From positions 930,001 through 994,000 of the forward strand of contig CAVYMJ010000006.1 of the NCBI GenBank assembly GCA_963769585.1: a DNA stretch of 64,000 nucleotides, in the 5' to 3' direction. A model generated the notes under the pieces. It did no database searches. It worked only from the letters and a program-made list of their open reading frames with translations, and was not told the DNA's origin. Both the position numbers and the translations under genes were made by a program. This document shows, piece after piece, positions 42,171 through 51,048 of this stretch (the stretch's first letter is position 1; each line of letters starts with the position of its first letter). The stretch is from SSC3 sp963769585 (GTDB taxonomy: Bacteria > Actinomycetota > Actinomycetes > Propionibacteriales > Nocardioidaceae).

Positions 42171-42186
42171 GTAACGCAGGAGTTAC
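42171..42186. promoter_or_regulatory. GTAAC-N6-GTTAC palindrome upstream of narK
   Basis: A perfect 5-bp dyad with a 6-nt spacer, about 130 nt upstream of the narK start and 40 nt past the lhr stop. The spacing resembles half of an actinobacterial GlnR nitrogen-control box, which would fit a nitrate transporter. This is inference from one motif. Confidence 0.35.
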
Positions 42187-42227
42187 ACGGTGATGTCGTG
42201 GGGCAGCACGTGACAGGCCTCACCTGG

Positions 42228-45200
42228 TCAACCGCGTAGACGAAGCCCCCGGGGCGTTGCCAGGAAGCCCGCGCTCTCGAAGGCCAGCCTGAGCGGCGTG
42301 TCCGGCCGGCCGAGGACCGAGGCGCCGTCTGCCCTCTCGACCGAGAGCTTGCCCAGGGCGCCCTCCCGGACCGCTGCTGCCAGGGCGGCGGCCGCCGCGG
42401 ACAGGGTCTCGGTCTCGTCGGAGAAGGTCAGCAGAGTGCGCCCGCCGCGCTCGACGTAGACGACCAGCTCTCCGTCCACGAGCACCACCAGGGCTCCGGC
42501 CTTGCGGCCTGGACGGTGTCCTTCGTCGGCGCGGTCCGGCCACGGCAGTGCGGCGCCGTACGGGTTGGCAGGGTCGGTCGAGGCCAGCGCGACGGCGGCG
42601 GGCTTGGTGGAGGGTGTGGCACTCAGGTCATGGGAGAAGGAGCGGAGCCGGTCCACGGCGCCGGTGACCCCGAACTGTGCGGCGCCCAGGGAGCCGACGA
42701 AGTAGCCGCGGCGACAACGACCGGTGTCCTCGAACGCCGAGAGCACCTTGTACACCGCAGCGAACCCACCCGGCACGCGCTCGCTGGTCACCGCGCCGCG
42801 CGTCACGACGCCGTGCCGCTCCAGCAGGGAGTCCGCGACGGCGTGCGCACGCCGGGTCGGGTCAGGCTCCAGACCGGGAAGCAGCGACCAGCGGCCGGGG
42901 GCGTTCGGAGGCCCGGTTCGCACGGTGTGGTCCGGCCGGCCGCGCCCGGTCATCCGAGCCCGCGGTGCGGCCCGTCGGCTGCGGTGCGCCGTGCCTTTGC
43001 CACGGGTCAGGCCGCGCAGCGGCGCGAGCGTGTCGTTGCTGAGTCGGCCCGCCCAGACCAGGTCCCACAGAGCCGTCTCGACTGCGGCGTCGGTCTCACC
43101 GCCCACGAGGTCGGCGAGCTGGCGGAAGAAGTAGGCGCCCCCACCCTCCAGGGCGGCCAGCAGCCGGTCGTGCACCGGAGCGCGTTCGAGTACGCCGTGC
43201 TCGGGCAGCGTCAACGGAGCAGTGTCGGTCAGGTGCAGCGAGACCCAGCCGTCCGCACCGGGGATCCGGCCGTGTCCGGCCCACAGGACCTCCCCGGCGG
43301 CGGTCAGCTCGTCAAGGTAGCCGCGGGAGTAGTCGGCGACGCGGCTGCCGAGCACCAGGGGCTCCAGCGCGCTCGCCGGCACGGCACAACCGGCGAGCTG
43401 CTCGACGACCGCGAGCACGCCCTCGACCCCGCGCAGGCGACCGCCGACCTGTTGCCAGGCCGGAAGGAACCGGCCCAGCGTGGCCGGCTCGACGGGCTCG
43501 ACCTCCTTGCGCAGCGCAGCCAGCGATCGACGCCGGAGCCGACGCAGCACCTCGGCGTCACACCACTCCGCTCCGGCGCCTGTCGGCCGGAACTCGCCCT
43601 GCAGGACGCGGCTCTGGGACGCCAGGCGCTGCAGGGTCTGGCCGGCCACTGCCGCACCCAGCCCCAGTCTCGCGGCGACCTCAGCGGCTGTGAACGGGCC
43701 GTGGGTGCGGGCGTAGCGCGCGATCAGGTCGGCGAGCGGGTCCTCGACCGGCTCGGTGAAGACTTCGGGGGTCCCGGGGGGGATCGGAACCCCCAGCCCG
43801 TCGCGCAGCCTGGCCACGTCCTCGACCGCAGCCCACTGCTCGACGCCGGCGACCCGCACCTCGACGATGCGGCGAGCATCCTGGAGGAGACTCAGCCACT
43901 CACCCGGGTGGTCGGTGCAGCGCTCGGCCAGCTCCTGGATGGACAGCGGCCCCAGCAGACGAAGCAGGTCGGCCACCCCTTCGGCGTCTCTCGCGCGCCG
44001 GTCTGGGGCGAGCCGCTGCAGCTCGGCCTCGAGCTCGGCCAGGACCACCGGGTCCAGGAGCTCCCGGAGCTCGGCCCGCCCGAGCAGCTCCGCGAGCAGC
44101 CCTTGGTCCAAGGAGAGCGCCGCCGCCCTCCGCTCCGCGATCGGGTTGTCCCCCTCGTAGACGAAGGCTGCGACGTAGCCGAACAGCAGCGACCTTGCGA
44201 AGGGGGAGGGGGTCTCGGTGGCAACCTCCGCGACGGAGAGCTCCCGGGTGCCGAGCTCCTTCATCAGGCCAACGAGCGCGGGTACGTCGTACACATCTTG
44301 GAGGCACTCGCGCACCGCCTCGAGGACGATCGGGAAGGCCGGGTACTTCACGGCGACCTGCAGGAGCTGGGCGGAACGCTGTCGCTGCTGCCACAACGGT
44401 GAGCGTCGCCCGGGGTCACGGCGTGGCAGCAGGAGCGCGCGGGCGGCACACTCGCGGAACCTCGACGCGAAGAGGGCGGACCCGCCGACCTCGGTGGTGA
44501 CGATGTCCTCGATCTCGTCCGGTTCGAAGACGACGATGTCTGCCCCCGGGGGGTCTTGGTCGGTCTCCGGGATCCGGAGCACGATGCCGTCGTCGGAGGA
44601 CAGTGCCTGGGCGTCGATGCCGTAGCGCTCGGCCAGCCTGGTGCTGATCGCCAGGGCCCAGGGAGCGTGCACCTGTGCGCCGAACGGCGAGTGCATGACC
44701 AGCCGCCAGTCACCGAGCTCGTCTCGGAACCGCTCGACCAGGATGGTCCGGTCTGTAGGGAGCTGGTTGGTGGCGGCGCGCTGCTCGGTAAGGAAGGAGA
44801 TCAGGTTTCCGGCCGCCCAGTCGTCCAGCCCCGCGTCCCGGCAACGGATCCGGGCAGCCTCGTCCGAGAGGGCGCCGAGCTCGCGGGTGAATGCGCCGAT
44901 CGCGCGCCCCAGCTCGGCGGGCCTGCCCAGCTGGTCGCCCTTCCAGAACGGGAGCCGTCCCGGCTGGCCGGGGGCGGGAGAGACGAGCACCCGGTCGTGG
45001 GTGATGTCCTCGATCCGCCAGCTGGTCGCTCCGAGCGCGAAGACGTCACCCACGCGCGACTCGTAGACCATCTCCTCGTCGAGCTCACCGACCCGCGATG
45101 CCTTCTCCCCGACGAGGAATACGCCGAACAGACCACGGTCGGGGATCGTCCCCCCGCTGGTCACGGCCAGCCGTTGGGCGCCCGGCCGCGCGGTCAGGGT

Positions 45201-46772
45201 CCCGGCCACCCGGTCCCACACGATGCGCGGCCGCAGCTCGGCGAACTCGTCGCTGGGATAGCGGCCCGAGAGCAGGTCCAGCGTCGCGTCGTAGGCGCTT
45301 CGCGGGAGTGCTGCGAACGACGCGGTGCGGCGCACCAGGTCGAAGAGTCCGTCGACGTCCCACTGGTCGACTGCGGTAGCAGCGACCACATGCTGGGCCA
45401 GCACGTCCAGCGGGTTCGTCGGCACGCGGAGCTCTTCGATCGCTCCTGCGCGCATCCGCTCGACCGCGACGGCGGTATGCACCAGGTCCGCCCGGTGCTT
45501 GGGCAGCAGCACGCCGCGCGAGACCTCGCCCACCTGGTGGCCGGCCCGGCCCACGCGTTGTAGCGCGGAGGCGACCGAAGGCGGCGACTCGATCTGTACG
45601 ACGAGGTCGACGGCGCCCATGTCGATACCGAGCTCGAGGCTGGAGGTCGCGACGACGCAGGGGAGGACCCCTCGCTTGAGGTCGTCCTCGATCAGTGCCC
45701 GCTGCTCCTTGGAGACCGAGCCGTGGTGGGCCCTGGCGATGACCGGCGCCGCGCCGAGTGAGGCGCCGCTCTGCGCCATGATCTGGGCCGGCGGGGGCAT
45801 CGTCAGGGTCCCGCGCTGCCCGCGCATCCGGGCGGGGTCCTCGGCCCGCTCCGCGGCGATCTCGTTGAGCCGGGCAGTCAGTCGCTCGGCCAGCCTGCGC
45901 GAGTTGGCGAAGACGATCGTGGAGCGGTGCTGCTCGACGAGGTCCACGACCTGCTCCTCGACGTGCGGCCAGATCGAGCCGCGTTGCGCGCCTGCAGCCG
46001 GCCCTTCGGCGTCGTCGATCACCTGCCCGAGCTCAGACATGTCCTCCACCGGTACGACGACCCGCAGGTCCCACTCCTTGGTGGACGCCGGAGCAACCAC
46101 CTCGACCGGCTGGTTGCCGCCGAGGAACCTTGCGACCTCCTCGACCGGGCGAACCGTCGCGGACAGGCCGATGCGCTGTGCGGGACGAGGAAGCAGGGCA
46201 TCGAGCCGTTCCAGCGAGATCGCCAGATGTGCCCCGCGCTTGGTGCCGGCGACGGCGTGCACCTCGTCCACGATGACCGTCTCCACTCCGCGCAGGGACT
46301 CTCGGGCTTGCGAGGTGAGCATTAGGAAGAGCGACTCGGGCGTGGTGATCAGGATGTCGGGTGGTGTGGTGACCAACCGCCGGCGCTCCTGGGCCGGGGT
46401 GTCCCCAGAGCGCACCCCGACGGTCAGGTTGGGCTCGGGAAGCCCGAGGCGCGCCGCGGTGTGGCGGATCCCGGTCAGCGGAGCACGCAGGTTGCGTTCG
46501 ACGTCCACGGCGAGGGCCTTGAGAGGTGACACGTACAGCACGCGACAGCGGGTCTGCTTCTGTGGCGGTGGCGCGGTGGCGAGCCGGTCGAGCGACCAGA
46601 GGAACGCACTCAGGGTCTTGCCCGAGCCGGTCGGCGCGACCACCAAGGCATGACGTCCGGCCGCGATGGCCGACCAAGCCCCTTCCTGCGCCGGGGTGGG
46701 GGCAGCGAAGGCGGCCTCGAACCAGACCCTTGTGGCCTGGCTGAAGGCGCCCAGCGCGCTCGTCGTGCCCAT
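42228..46772 (-). CDS. lhr: Lhr-type ATP-dependent DNA helicase
   Basis: A very large (1514-residue) superfamily 2 helicase. Lhr proteins move 3' to 5' on single-stranded DNA, prefer RNA:DNA duplexes and are linked to mutagen and crosslink repair in mycobacteria. The N-terminus has FAAPTPAQEGAWSAIAAGRH (Q-motif region), Walker A APTGSGKT (46-53), VIVDEVH (about 166), STIVFANSRRLAERL, the QRVGRAGHQVGEVSRG motif VI, then the Lhr-specific winged-helix and beta-barrel core. A long C-terminal domain runs to the end. ATG 46772 has GGGAG about 8 nt upstream; an in-frame GTG at 46790 is the alternative. Confidence 0.94.
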   Translation of the reverse strand: MGTTSALGAFSQATRVWFEAAFAAPTPAQEGAWSAIAAGRHALVVAPTGSGKTLSAFLWSLDRLATAPPPQKQTRCRVLYVSPLKALAVDVERNLRAPLTGIRHTAARLGLPEPNLTVGVRSGDTPAQERRRLVTTPPDILITTPESLFLMLTSQARESLRGVETVIVDEVHAVAGTKRGAHLAISLERLDALLPRPAQRIGLSATVRPVEEVARFLGGNQPVEVVAPASTKEWDLRVVVPVEDMSELGQVIDDAEGPAAGAQRGSIWPHVEEQVVDLVEQHRSTIVFANSRRLAERLTARLNEIAAERAEDPARMRGQRGTLTMPPPAQIMAQSGASLGAAPVIARAHHGSVSKEQRALIEDDLKRGVLPCVVATSSLELGIDMGAVDLVVQIESPPSVASALQRVGRAGHQVGEVSRGVLLPKHRADLVHTAVAVERMRAGAIEELRVPTNPLDVLAQHVVAATAVDQWDVDGLFDLVRRTASFAALPRSAYDATLDLLSGRYPSDEFAELRPRIVWDRVAGTLTARPGAQRLAVTSGGTIPDRGLFGVFLVGEKASRVGELDEEMVYESRVGDVFALGATSWRIEDITHDRVLVSPAPGQPGRLPFWKGDQLGRPAELGRAIGAFTRELGALSDEAARIRCRDAGLDDWAAGNLISFLTEQRAATNQLPTDRTILVERFRDELGDWRLVMHSPFGAQVHAPWALAISTRLAERYGIDAQALSSDDGIVLRIPETDQDPPGADIVVFEPDEIEDIVTTEVGGSALFASRFRECAARALLLPRRDPGRRSPLWQQRQRSAQLLQVAVKYPAFPIVLEAVRECLQDVYDVPALVGLMKELGTRELSVAEVATETPSPFARSLLFGYVAAFVYEGDNPIAERRAAALSLDQGLLAELLGRAELRELLDPVVLAELEAELQRLAPDRRARDAEGVADLLRLLGPLSIQELAERCTDHPGEWLSLLQDARRIVEVRVAGVEQWAAVEDVARLRDGLGVPIPPGTPEVFTEPVEDPLADLIARYARTHGPFTAAEVAARLGLGAAVAGQTLQRLASQSRVLQGEFRPTGAGAEWCDAEVLRRLRRRSLAALRKEVEPVEPATLGRFLPAWQQVGGRLRGVEGVLAVVEQLAGCAVPASALEPLVLGSRVADYSRGYLDELTAAGEVLWAGHGRIPGADGWVSLHLTDTAPLTLPEHGVLERAPVHDRLLAALEGGGAYFFRQLADLVGGETDAAVETALWDLVWAGRLSNDTLAPLRGLTRGKGTAHRSRRAAPRARMTGRGRPDHTVRTGPPNAPGRWSLLPGLEPDPTRRAHAVADSLLERHGVVTRGAVTSERVPGGFAAVYKVLSAFEDTGRCRRGYFVGSLGAAQFGVTGAVDRLRSFSHDLSATPSTKPAAVALASTDPANPYGAALPWPDRADEGHRPGRKAGALVVLVDGELVVYVERGGRTLLTFSDETETLSAAAAALAAAVREGALGKLSVERADGASVLGRPDTPLRLAFESAGFLATPRGLRLRG

Positions 46773-46832
46773 GGGAGCAGTCTCCCGCACCGCACCGACA
46801 GTCCGTACCCCGCGCTAACGGCAGCGGCCCGG

Positions 46833-48338
46833 TCAGCCGACCTCGGTCCAGGATCGCCCGCCGTTGTCGCTGCGGAGCACCCGACCCTGGTCGGTCAGCA
46901 GGAAGCCGATCTCGTCCGAGACGAAGGTGCCGCTCTCCACCGACTCCCCGTCGAGCCGTTGCAGGGGTACGTCGGTGAGCCCCTGCGCGGTGACGCGGCG
47001 TCCGCCACTGCCGGTGACCACGAACGTCGCCTCGTCGGAGATCGGGACCGAACCGGCGGCGGTGCCCTGTGACCGGGCGATCTCGACCCAGGACCTGCCG
47101 TCCCGGGTCCGCTTGACGGTCAGACCTCGGCCCTCGTCCGGGCAGGTCACCCACAGCGCACCCCCCGACGGTCGTGGCGGGACGGGATCACTCGTGCAGG
47201 GGACCGGGTACGTCCGGTCAGGGGCTCTCGCCGGGCTCATCACTGTGCGGCGGTCGAAGTACTGCACAACCCACATCTCTCCGCGCAGGGGCGCCAGCGC
47301 GTAGCGGCTGGCGTCCTCCCGCGGAGCGGGCAGCTCAACCCAGTCGTCGGAACCGATGGGGGACTGCCACACGTGCGGCCCGTCCGGCTGGTGCAGGAGC
47401 ACCCAGACGTTCGCACCGGCCACCTCCACCTCGACCTCGGCGTTGCGCAGGTCGAGACCGGGCACCACCCAGGTCCTGCCGCCGTCATGGGTCGCCTGTA
47501 GGAAATGCCGACCGAACCAGGCCCAGCCGTCCATCCCGTTGGGCGCCATTCTGAGCTGTGCGGCGACGGCGGGCCGGTCGAACCGGTAGCGCTCGGTCCA
47601 GCCCGTCGCCGTACCGTCGCCGACCCAGAGCGTGCTGCACGTCGTGCAGCCTTGCGTGTGCGTGACGGCCCACAGGCGCTCCGAGTCCGTCGCCGCCAGC
47701 GCGACGGCCGCGGGCTCGAGGCCCCTCGGCGCTTCCGGCTTGGACGCCCAGCCCGTGGAGAGGGCGGCTGCGATGGCGACGGCCCCGACGACGGCCGCGA
47801 CGGCCACGACGGTCAGGGAGCGACGGCGCCGTCGCCGTACCTGCGCCCCGCGGCCGACGGCGGCCAGGAGCAGGGACTCGTCGACGACCACCGGCTCGTC
47901 CAGCGTCCTGCGCACCCGGTCCTCGTCGAGGCCGCTCATCGCCTCCTCGGTCAGTTCCCTGGCCGTGGCCTCCGAGCAGCCGAGCACCTCGGCGGCCTCG
48001 CCTTCGGTCAGCTCCTCGTGGCATCGCAGCGCGACCAGCGCACGCTGCCTGGGCGGGAGGGCGGTGAGCATCGCCCAGGTCGTGGTGTCGCGCGTCGATC
48101 CTGAGGTCAGCGACGGTGGTTCGGGACGCCGCAGAAACCGGGTCACGATTCGTCGACGAACTCCGTCCTCGGCTGTGGCCACTAACGACCCATCCCAACG
48201 CGCCAGCAGTACTGAGAGGGACTCCTCCACAAGGCGGCCCGCGACACGGTCGTCACACGTGAGCCCACGGGCCAGGCGAAGCAGGTGGGGGAGGCGGGCA
48301 CGGACGAAGTCGTCGAACGACTCGCCATCCCTCGCCAT
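46833..48338 (-). CDS. Sigma-70-like (SigE family) domain fused to TM helix and BNR beta-propeller
   Basis: A 501-residue fusion. Residues 8-50 resemble sigma region 2 (FDDFVRARLPHLLRLARGLT, VEESLSVLLARW); 95-135 form a region-4 helix-turn-helix (LPPRQRALVALRCHEELTEGEAAEVLGCSEATARELTEEA). A poly-Arg stop-transfer stretch (168-173) is followed by one membrane helix (174-195), and residues 205-501 form an extracytoplasmic beta-propeller with Asp-boxes (DGGRTW, DGRSW, NGGRSW). This layout suggests a membrane-tethered transcription factor; region 2 is degenerate compared with typical SigE members, so it may not be a working sigma factor. ATG 48338 lies 6 nt after CATGAT and may be leaderless. Divergent from the ABC exporter. 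Confidence 0.78.
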   Translation of the reverse strand: MARDGESFDDFVRARLPHLLRLARGLTCDDRVAGRLVEESLSVLLARWDGSLVATAEDGVRRRIVTRFLRRPEPPSLTSGSTRDTTTWAMLTALPPRQRALVALRCHEELTEGEAAEVLGCSEATARELTEEAMSGLDEDRVRRTLDEPVVVDESLLLAAVGRGAQVRRRRRRSLTVVAVAAVVGAVAIAAALSTGWASKPEAPRGLEPAAVALAATDSERLWAVTHTQGCTTCSTLWVGDGTATGWTERYRFDRPAVAAQLRMAPNGMDGWAWFGRHFLQATHDGGRTWVVPGLDLRNAEVEVEVAGANVWVLLHQPDGPHVWQSPIGSDDWVELPAPREDASRYALAPLRGEMWVVQYFDRRTVMSPARAPDRTYPVPCTSDPVPPRPSGGALWVTCPDEGRGLTVKRTRDGRSWVEIARSQGTAAGSVPISDEATFVVTGSGGRRVTAQGLTDVPLQRLDGESVESGTFVSDEIGFLLTDQGRVLRSDNGGRSWTEVG

Positions 48339-48420
48339 GTCGCCATCATGACCCCCGATGCCAGCTGGTTCGCCAATAAGCTGATGAAACTTGTCCACTC
48401 GCCCGGATATCGTCGGTGCC

Positions 48421-49398
48421 GTGCCACGTCCAATCCAGGATTCCTTCGCGCTCGGGCGCTCGACGCCGACGTCCCACGGTCCGATGGTCTGGGCCCAGGG
48501 GCTGCGCAAGTCGTTCGGCGACTTCGAGGCGGTCAAGGGCATCGATCTTGAGGTGCAGCCTGGAGAGGCGTTCGGCTTCCTCGGCCCCAACGGAGCCGGG
48601 AAGTCGTCGACCATGCGGATGGTCGCGGCGGTCTCCCCGCCCACCGGTGGCGAGCTGCGCATCCTCGGCATGGACCCTGCAACGCAAGGACCCGCGATCC
48701 GGGCTCGGCTGGGGGTCTGTCCCCAGGAGGACACCCTCGACGTCGACATCACCGTCCGGGAGAACCTGCTGGTCTATGGCCGCTACTTCGGCATCCCCAG
48801 GCGAGAGGTGGCGTCCCGGGCCGACGAGCTGCTCGGCTTCCTTCAGCTCACCGACAAGCAGCACGACCGGGTCGACGAGCTGTCCGGCGGCCAGAAGCGC
48901 CGGGTCACGATCGCGAGGTCCCTGATCAACAACCCGGATGTCCTGCTGCTCGACGAACCCACCACCGGGCTCGATCCGCAGGCACGCCACCTGCTGTGGG
49001 ACAAGCTGTTCCGGCTCAAGCAGCAGGGAGTGACGCTGGTCATCACCACGCACTACATGGACGAGGCCGAGCAGCTGTGCGACCGGCTCGTCGTCATCGA
49101 CGGCGGGCTCATCGTGGCCCAAGGTTCGCCGCGCGAGCTGATCGAGCGCCACTCCACACGCGAGGTGGCGGAGCTGCGCTTCGGGGTCGGCGAGCATGAG
49201 GCCTTCGCTCCTCAGGTGGCCGACCTCGGTGATCGGGTCGAGGTGTTGCCGGACAGGTTGCTGCTCTACACCCACGACGGCGAAGAGGCTCTGGCACGCG
49301 TGCACGAGCGGGGGCTCGCGCCGATGACGGTGCTGGTGCGTCGCTCCACGTTGGAGGACGTGTTCCTCAGGCTCACCGGCCGCACCCTGGTCGACTGA
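48421..49398 (+). CDS. ABC transporter ATP-binding protein (NodI/DrrA type)
   Basis: The ATPase of an ABC-2 exporter, 325 residues. Walker A GPNGAGKSS, Q-loop segment CPQEDTLDVDITVRENL, signature LSGGQKRRVTIARSLI and Walker B LLLDEPTTGLDPQARH are all intact. A C-terminal extension of about 90 residues matches NodI/daunorubicin-type ATPases. The GTG at 48421 is chosen because TATCGT ends 7 nt before it (leaderless type). Two permease genes follow with one-base overlaps. The exported substrate is unknown. Confidence 0.9.
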   Translation: MPRPIQDSFALGRSTPTSHGPMVWAQGLRKSFGDFEAVKGIDLEVQPGEAFGFLGPNGAGKSSTMRMVAAVSPPTGGELRILGMDPATQGPAIRARLGVCPQEDTLDVDITVRENLLVYGRYFGIPRREVASRADELLGFLQLTDKQHDRVDELSGGQKRRVTIARSLINNPDVLLLDEPTTGLDPQARHLLWDKLFRLKQQGVTLVITTHYMDEAEQLCDRLVVIDGGLIVAQGSPRELIERHSTREVAELRFGVGEHEAFAPQVADLGDRVEVLPDRLLLYTHDGEEALARVHERGLAPMTVLVRRSTLEDVFLRLTGRTLVD

Positions 49399-50213
49399 TG
49401 AGCACCTCTGCGGAGAGCCGCTACGACGAGTCGGGTCGCCTGGAGCTGGTGATGCGTCAGGCCAGCTACTGGCGGACCGTCTACCGCCGTACCTGGAAGG
49501 CCTCGGTCGTCTCCTCCTTCGTGCAGCCGCTCTTCTACGTCGCCGCGATGGGGCTCCTGCTCGGGGACTACGTCGACTCGGACAACGGCGCGCTGGGTGG
49601 CGCGCCGTCGTACCTGGCCTTCATCGCCCCGGGGCTTCTGGCCGCGCAGGCCATGCAGATCGCCGTGGGTGAGGTCACCTTTCCCGTGATGGGCGCGATT
49701 AAGTGGAACCGCACGTACCACGGCATGATCGCCTCCCCGTTGCGCATCTCCGATGTGGTCACGGCGCACCTGATCTTCGCGCTCTTCCGGATCGCGACCA
49801 GTTGCGGAGTCTTCGCCCTGGTGCTCGCTCCGTTCGGTGTCTACCGGTCGGTGACCGGCGCAGTCCTTGCCTACCTGGCCTCGATCCTGGTCGGGATGGC
49901 TTTCGCGGCACCGCTGTACGCGTTCGCGGCCGGTGTCAAGACGGAGATGTGGTTCCCGCTCATCTTCCGCCTGGTCGTGATGCCGCTCTTCCTGTTCTCG
50001 GGGGCGTTCTTCCCGATCAGCAACCTGTCGCCCTGGATGGAGTGGCTCGCGCGGATCACCCCGCTGTGGCATGGCGTGGACCTGGCCCGGATGGCGACGC
50101 TGGACAACCTCGACTGGGGGACGGCGCTGATGCACGTGGGCTACCTCGCCGTTCTCGGCGGGCTTGGGTGCTGGTGGGCCGTCCGACGCCTGACCGGGCG
50201 GCTGATCCTCTGA
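49398..50213 (+). CDS. ABC-2 type transporter permease (NodJ-like) 1
   Basis: A 271-residue six-span permease of the ABC-2 class. A cytoplasmic N-terminus is followed by WKASVVSSFVQPLFYVAAMGLLLG, GLLAAQAMQIAVGEVTFPVMG (the NodJ-like segment), an LRISDVV loop and a C-terminal pair of helices around FRLVVMPLFLFSGAFFPIS. It starts at the last base of the ATPase stop (TGATG) and overlaps the second permease in the same way. It probably forms a heterodimeric channel with its neighbour. Confidence 0.88.
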   Translation: MSTSAESRYDESGRLELVMRQASYWRTVYRRTWKASVVSSFVQPLFYVAAMGLLLGDYVDSDNGALGGAPSYLAFIAPGLLAAQAMQIAVGEVTFPVMGAIKWNRTYHGMIASPLRISDVVTAHLIFALFRIATSCGVFALVLAPFGVYRSVTGAVLAYLASILVGMAFAAPLYAFAAGVKTEMWFPLIFRLVVMPLFLFSGAFFPISNLSPWMEWLARITPLWHGVDLARMATLDNLDWGTALMHVGYLAVLGGLGCWWAVRRLTGRLIL

Positions 50214-51013
50214 TGGTCACTCTTGCACTGGCGCGCTACCTCGGGCCAGAGGTGACCCGGGGTCCGGCCAACATGCTGTACCGCAACGTCCTGGTGTACC
50301 GCCGTGCCTGGATCCTGATCGTGAGCGGCTTCGCCGAGCCCGTGCTGTACCTGTTCTCGATCGGGGTGGGTGTCGGGCAGCTGGTGGAGGGCTTCAGCTT
50401 CCACGGCCGGCCGGTCGAGTACGCCGCCTTCGTCGCGCCGGCCATGCTCGCTGCAGCGGCGATGAACGGCGCGATCATGGAGTCGACCTTCAACATCTTC
50501 TTCAAGCTGCGTTTCGAGAAGGTGTATGACGCGATTCTGGCGACCCCGATGCGGCCGGTCGACATCGCGCGCGGCGAGATCTCGTGGTCGCTGCTGCGAG
50601 GCAGCGCCTACTCGGCGGCCTTCCTGCTGATCATGGTGGCGATGGGTCTGGTGGACTCGTGGTGGGGGATCCTCGCCCTGCCGGCGGCGATGCTCACCGG
50701 TTTCTCCTTTGCCGCGGTGGGCATGGCGGTGACGACGTACCTGAGGTCGTGGCAGGACTTCGAGCTCATCAACGTCGCGATCATGCCGATGTTCCTCTTC
50801 TCAGCGACGTTCTTCCCCATCACGGCGTACGACGGCTGGCTGCGCTGGGTCGTCGAGCTGACTCCCCTGTACCGCGCGGTGGTTCTGGTCCGCGAGCTGA
50901 CGACCGGGGCGGTCACCCTCGAGTCCGTCGCCTCCATTGCCTACCTGGTAGCCATGGGCGTGGTCGGCATGACCATCGCCTCCAGGCGACTCGGAAAACT
51001 GCTGCTCACCTGA
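50213..51013 (+). CDS. ABC-2 type transporter permease (NodJ-like) 2
   Basis: A 266-residue paralogue of the preceding permease (FAEPVLYLFSIGVGVGQLV, FVAPAMLAAAAMNGAIMEST, VYDAILATPMRPVDIARGE, NVAIMPMFLFSATFFPI). The two permeases and the upstream ATPase form a three-gene exporter with TGATG couplings throughout. The presence of two different permeases with one ATPase is common for actinobacterial drug or polysaccharide/lipid exporters; nothing here fixes the substrate. Confidence 0.88.
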   Translation: MVTLALARYLGPEVTRGPANMLYRNVLVYRRAWILIVSGFAEPVLYLFSIGVGVGQLVEGFSFHGRPVEYAAFVAPAMLAAAAMNGAIMESTFNIFFKLRFEKVYDAILATPMRPVDIARGEISWSLLRGSAYSAAFLLIMVAMGLVDSWWGILALPAAMLTGFSFAAVGMAVTTYLRSWQDFELINVAIMPMFLFSATFFPITAYDGWLRWVVELTPLYRAVVLVRELTTGAVTLESVASIAYLVAMGVVGMTIASRRLGKLLLT

Positions 51014-51036
51014 CCGACGCGGGCCCACGCAGCCGC

Positions 51037-51042
51037 TAGATT
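51037..51042 (+). promoter_or_regulatory. -10 hexamer TAGATT, leaderless start
   Basis: TAGATT ends 6 nt before the ATG at 51049, without a ribosome binding site. Confidence 0.5.
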
Positions 51043-51048
51043 CGGCGG

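Noticed and set aside
42516..44402. Long plus-strand open frame opposite lhr
   Set aside because: Antisense artefact of G+C bias; the Lhr helicase on the other strand has intact motifs throughout. Similar shadows at 8572-10356, 16527-18143 and 35663-37282 were dropped for the same reason.
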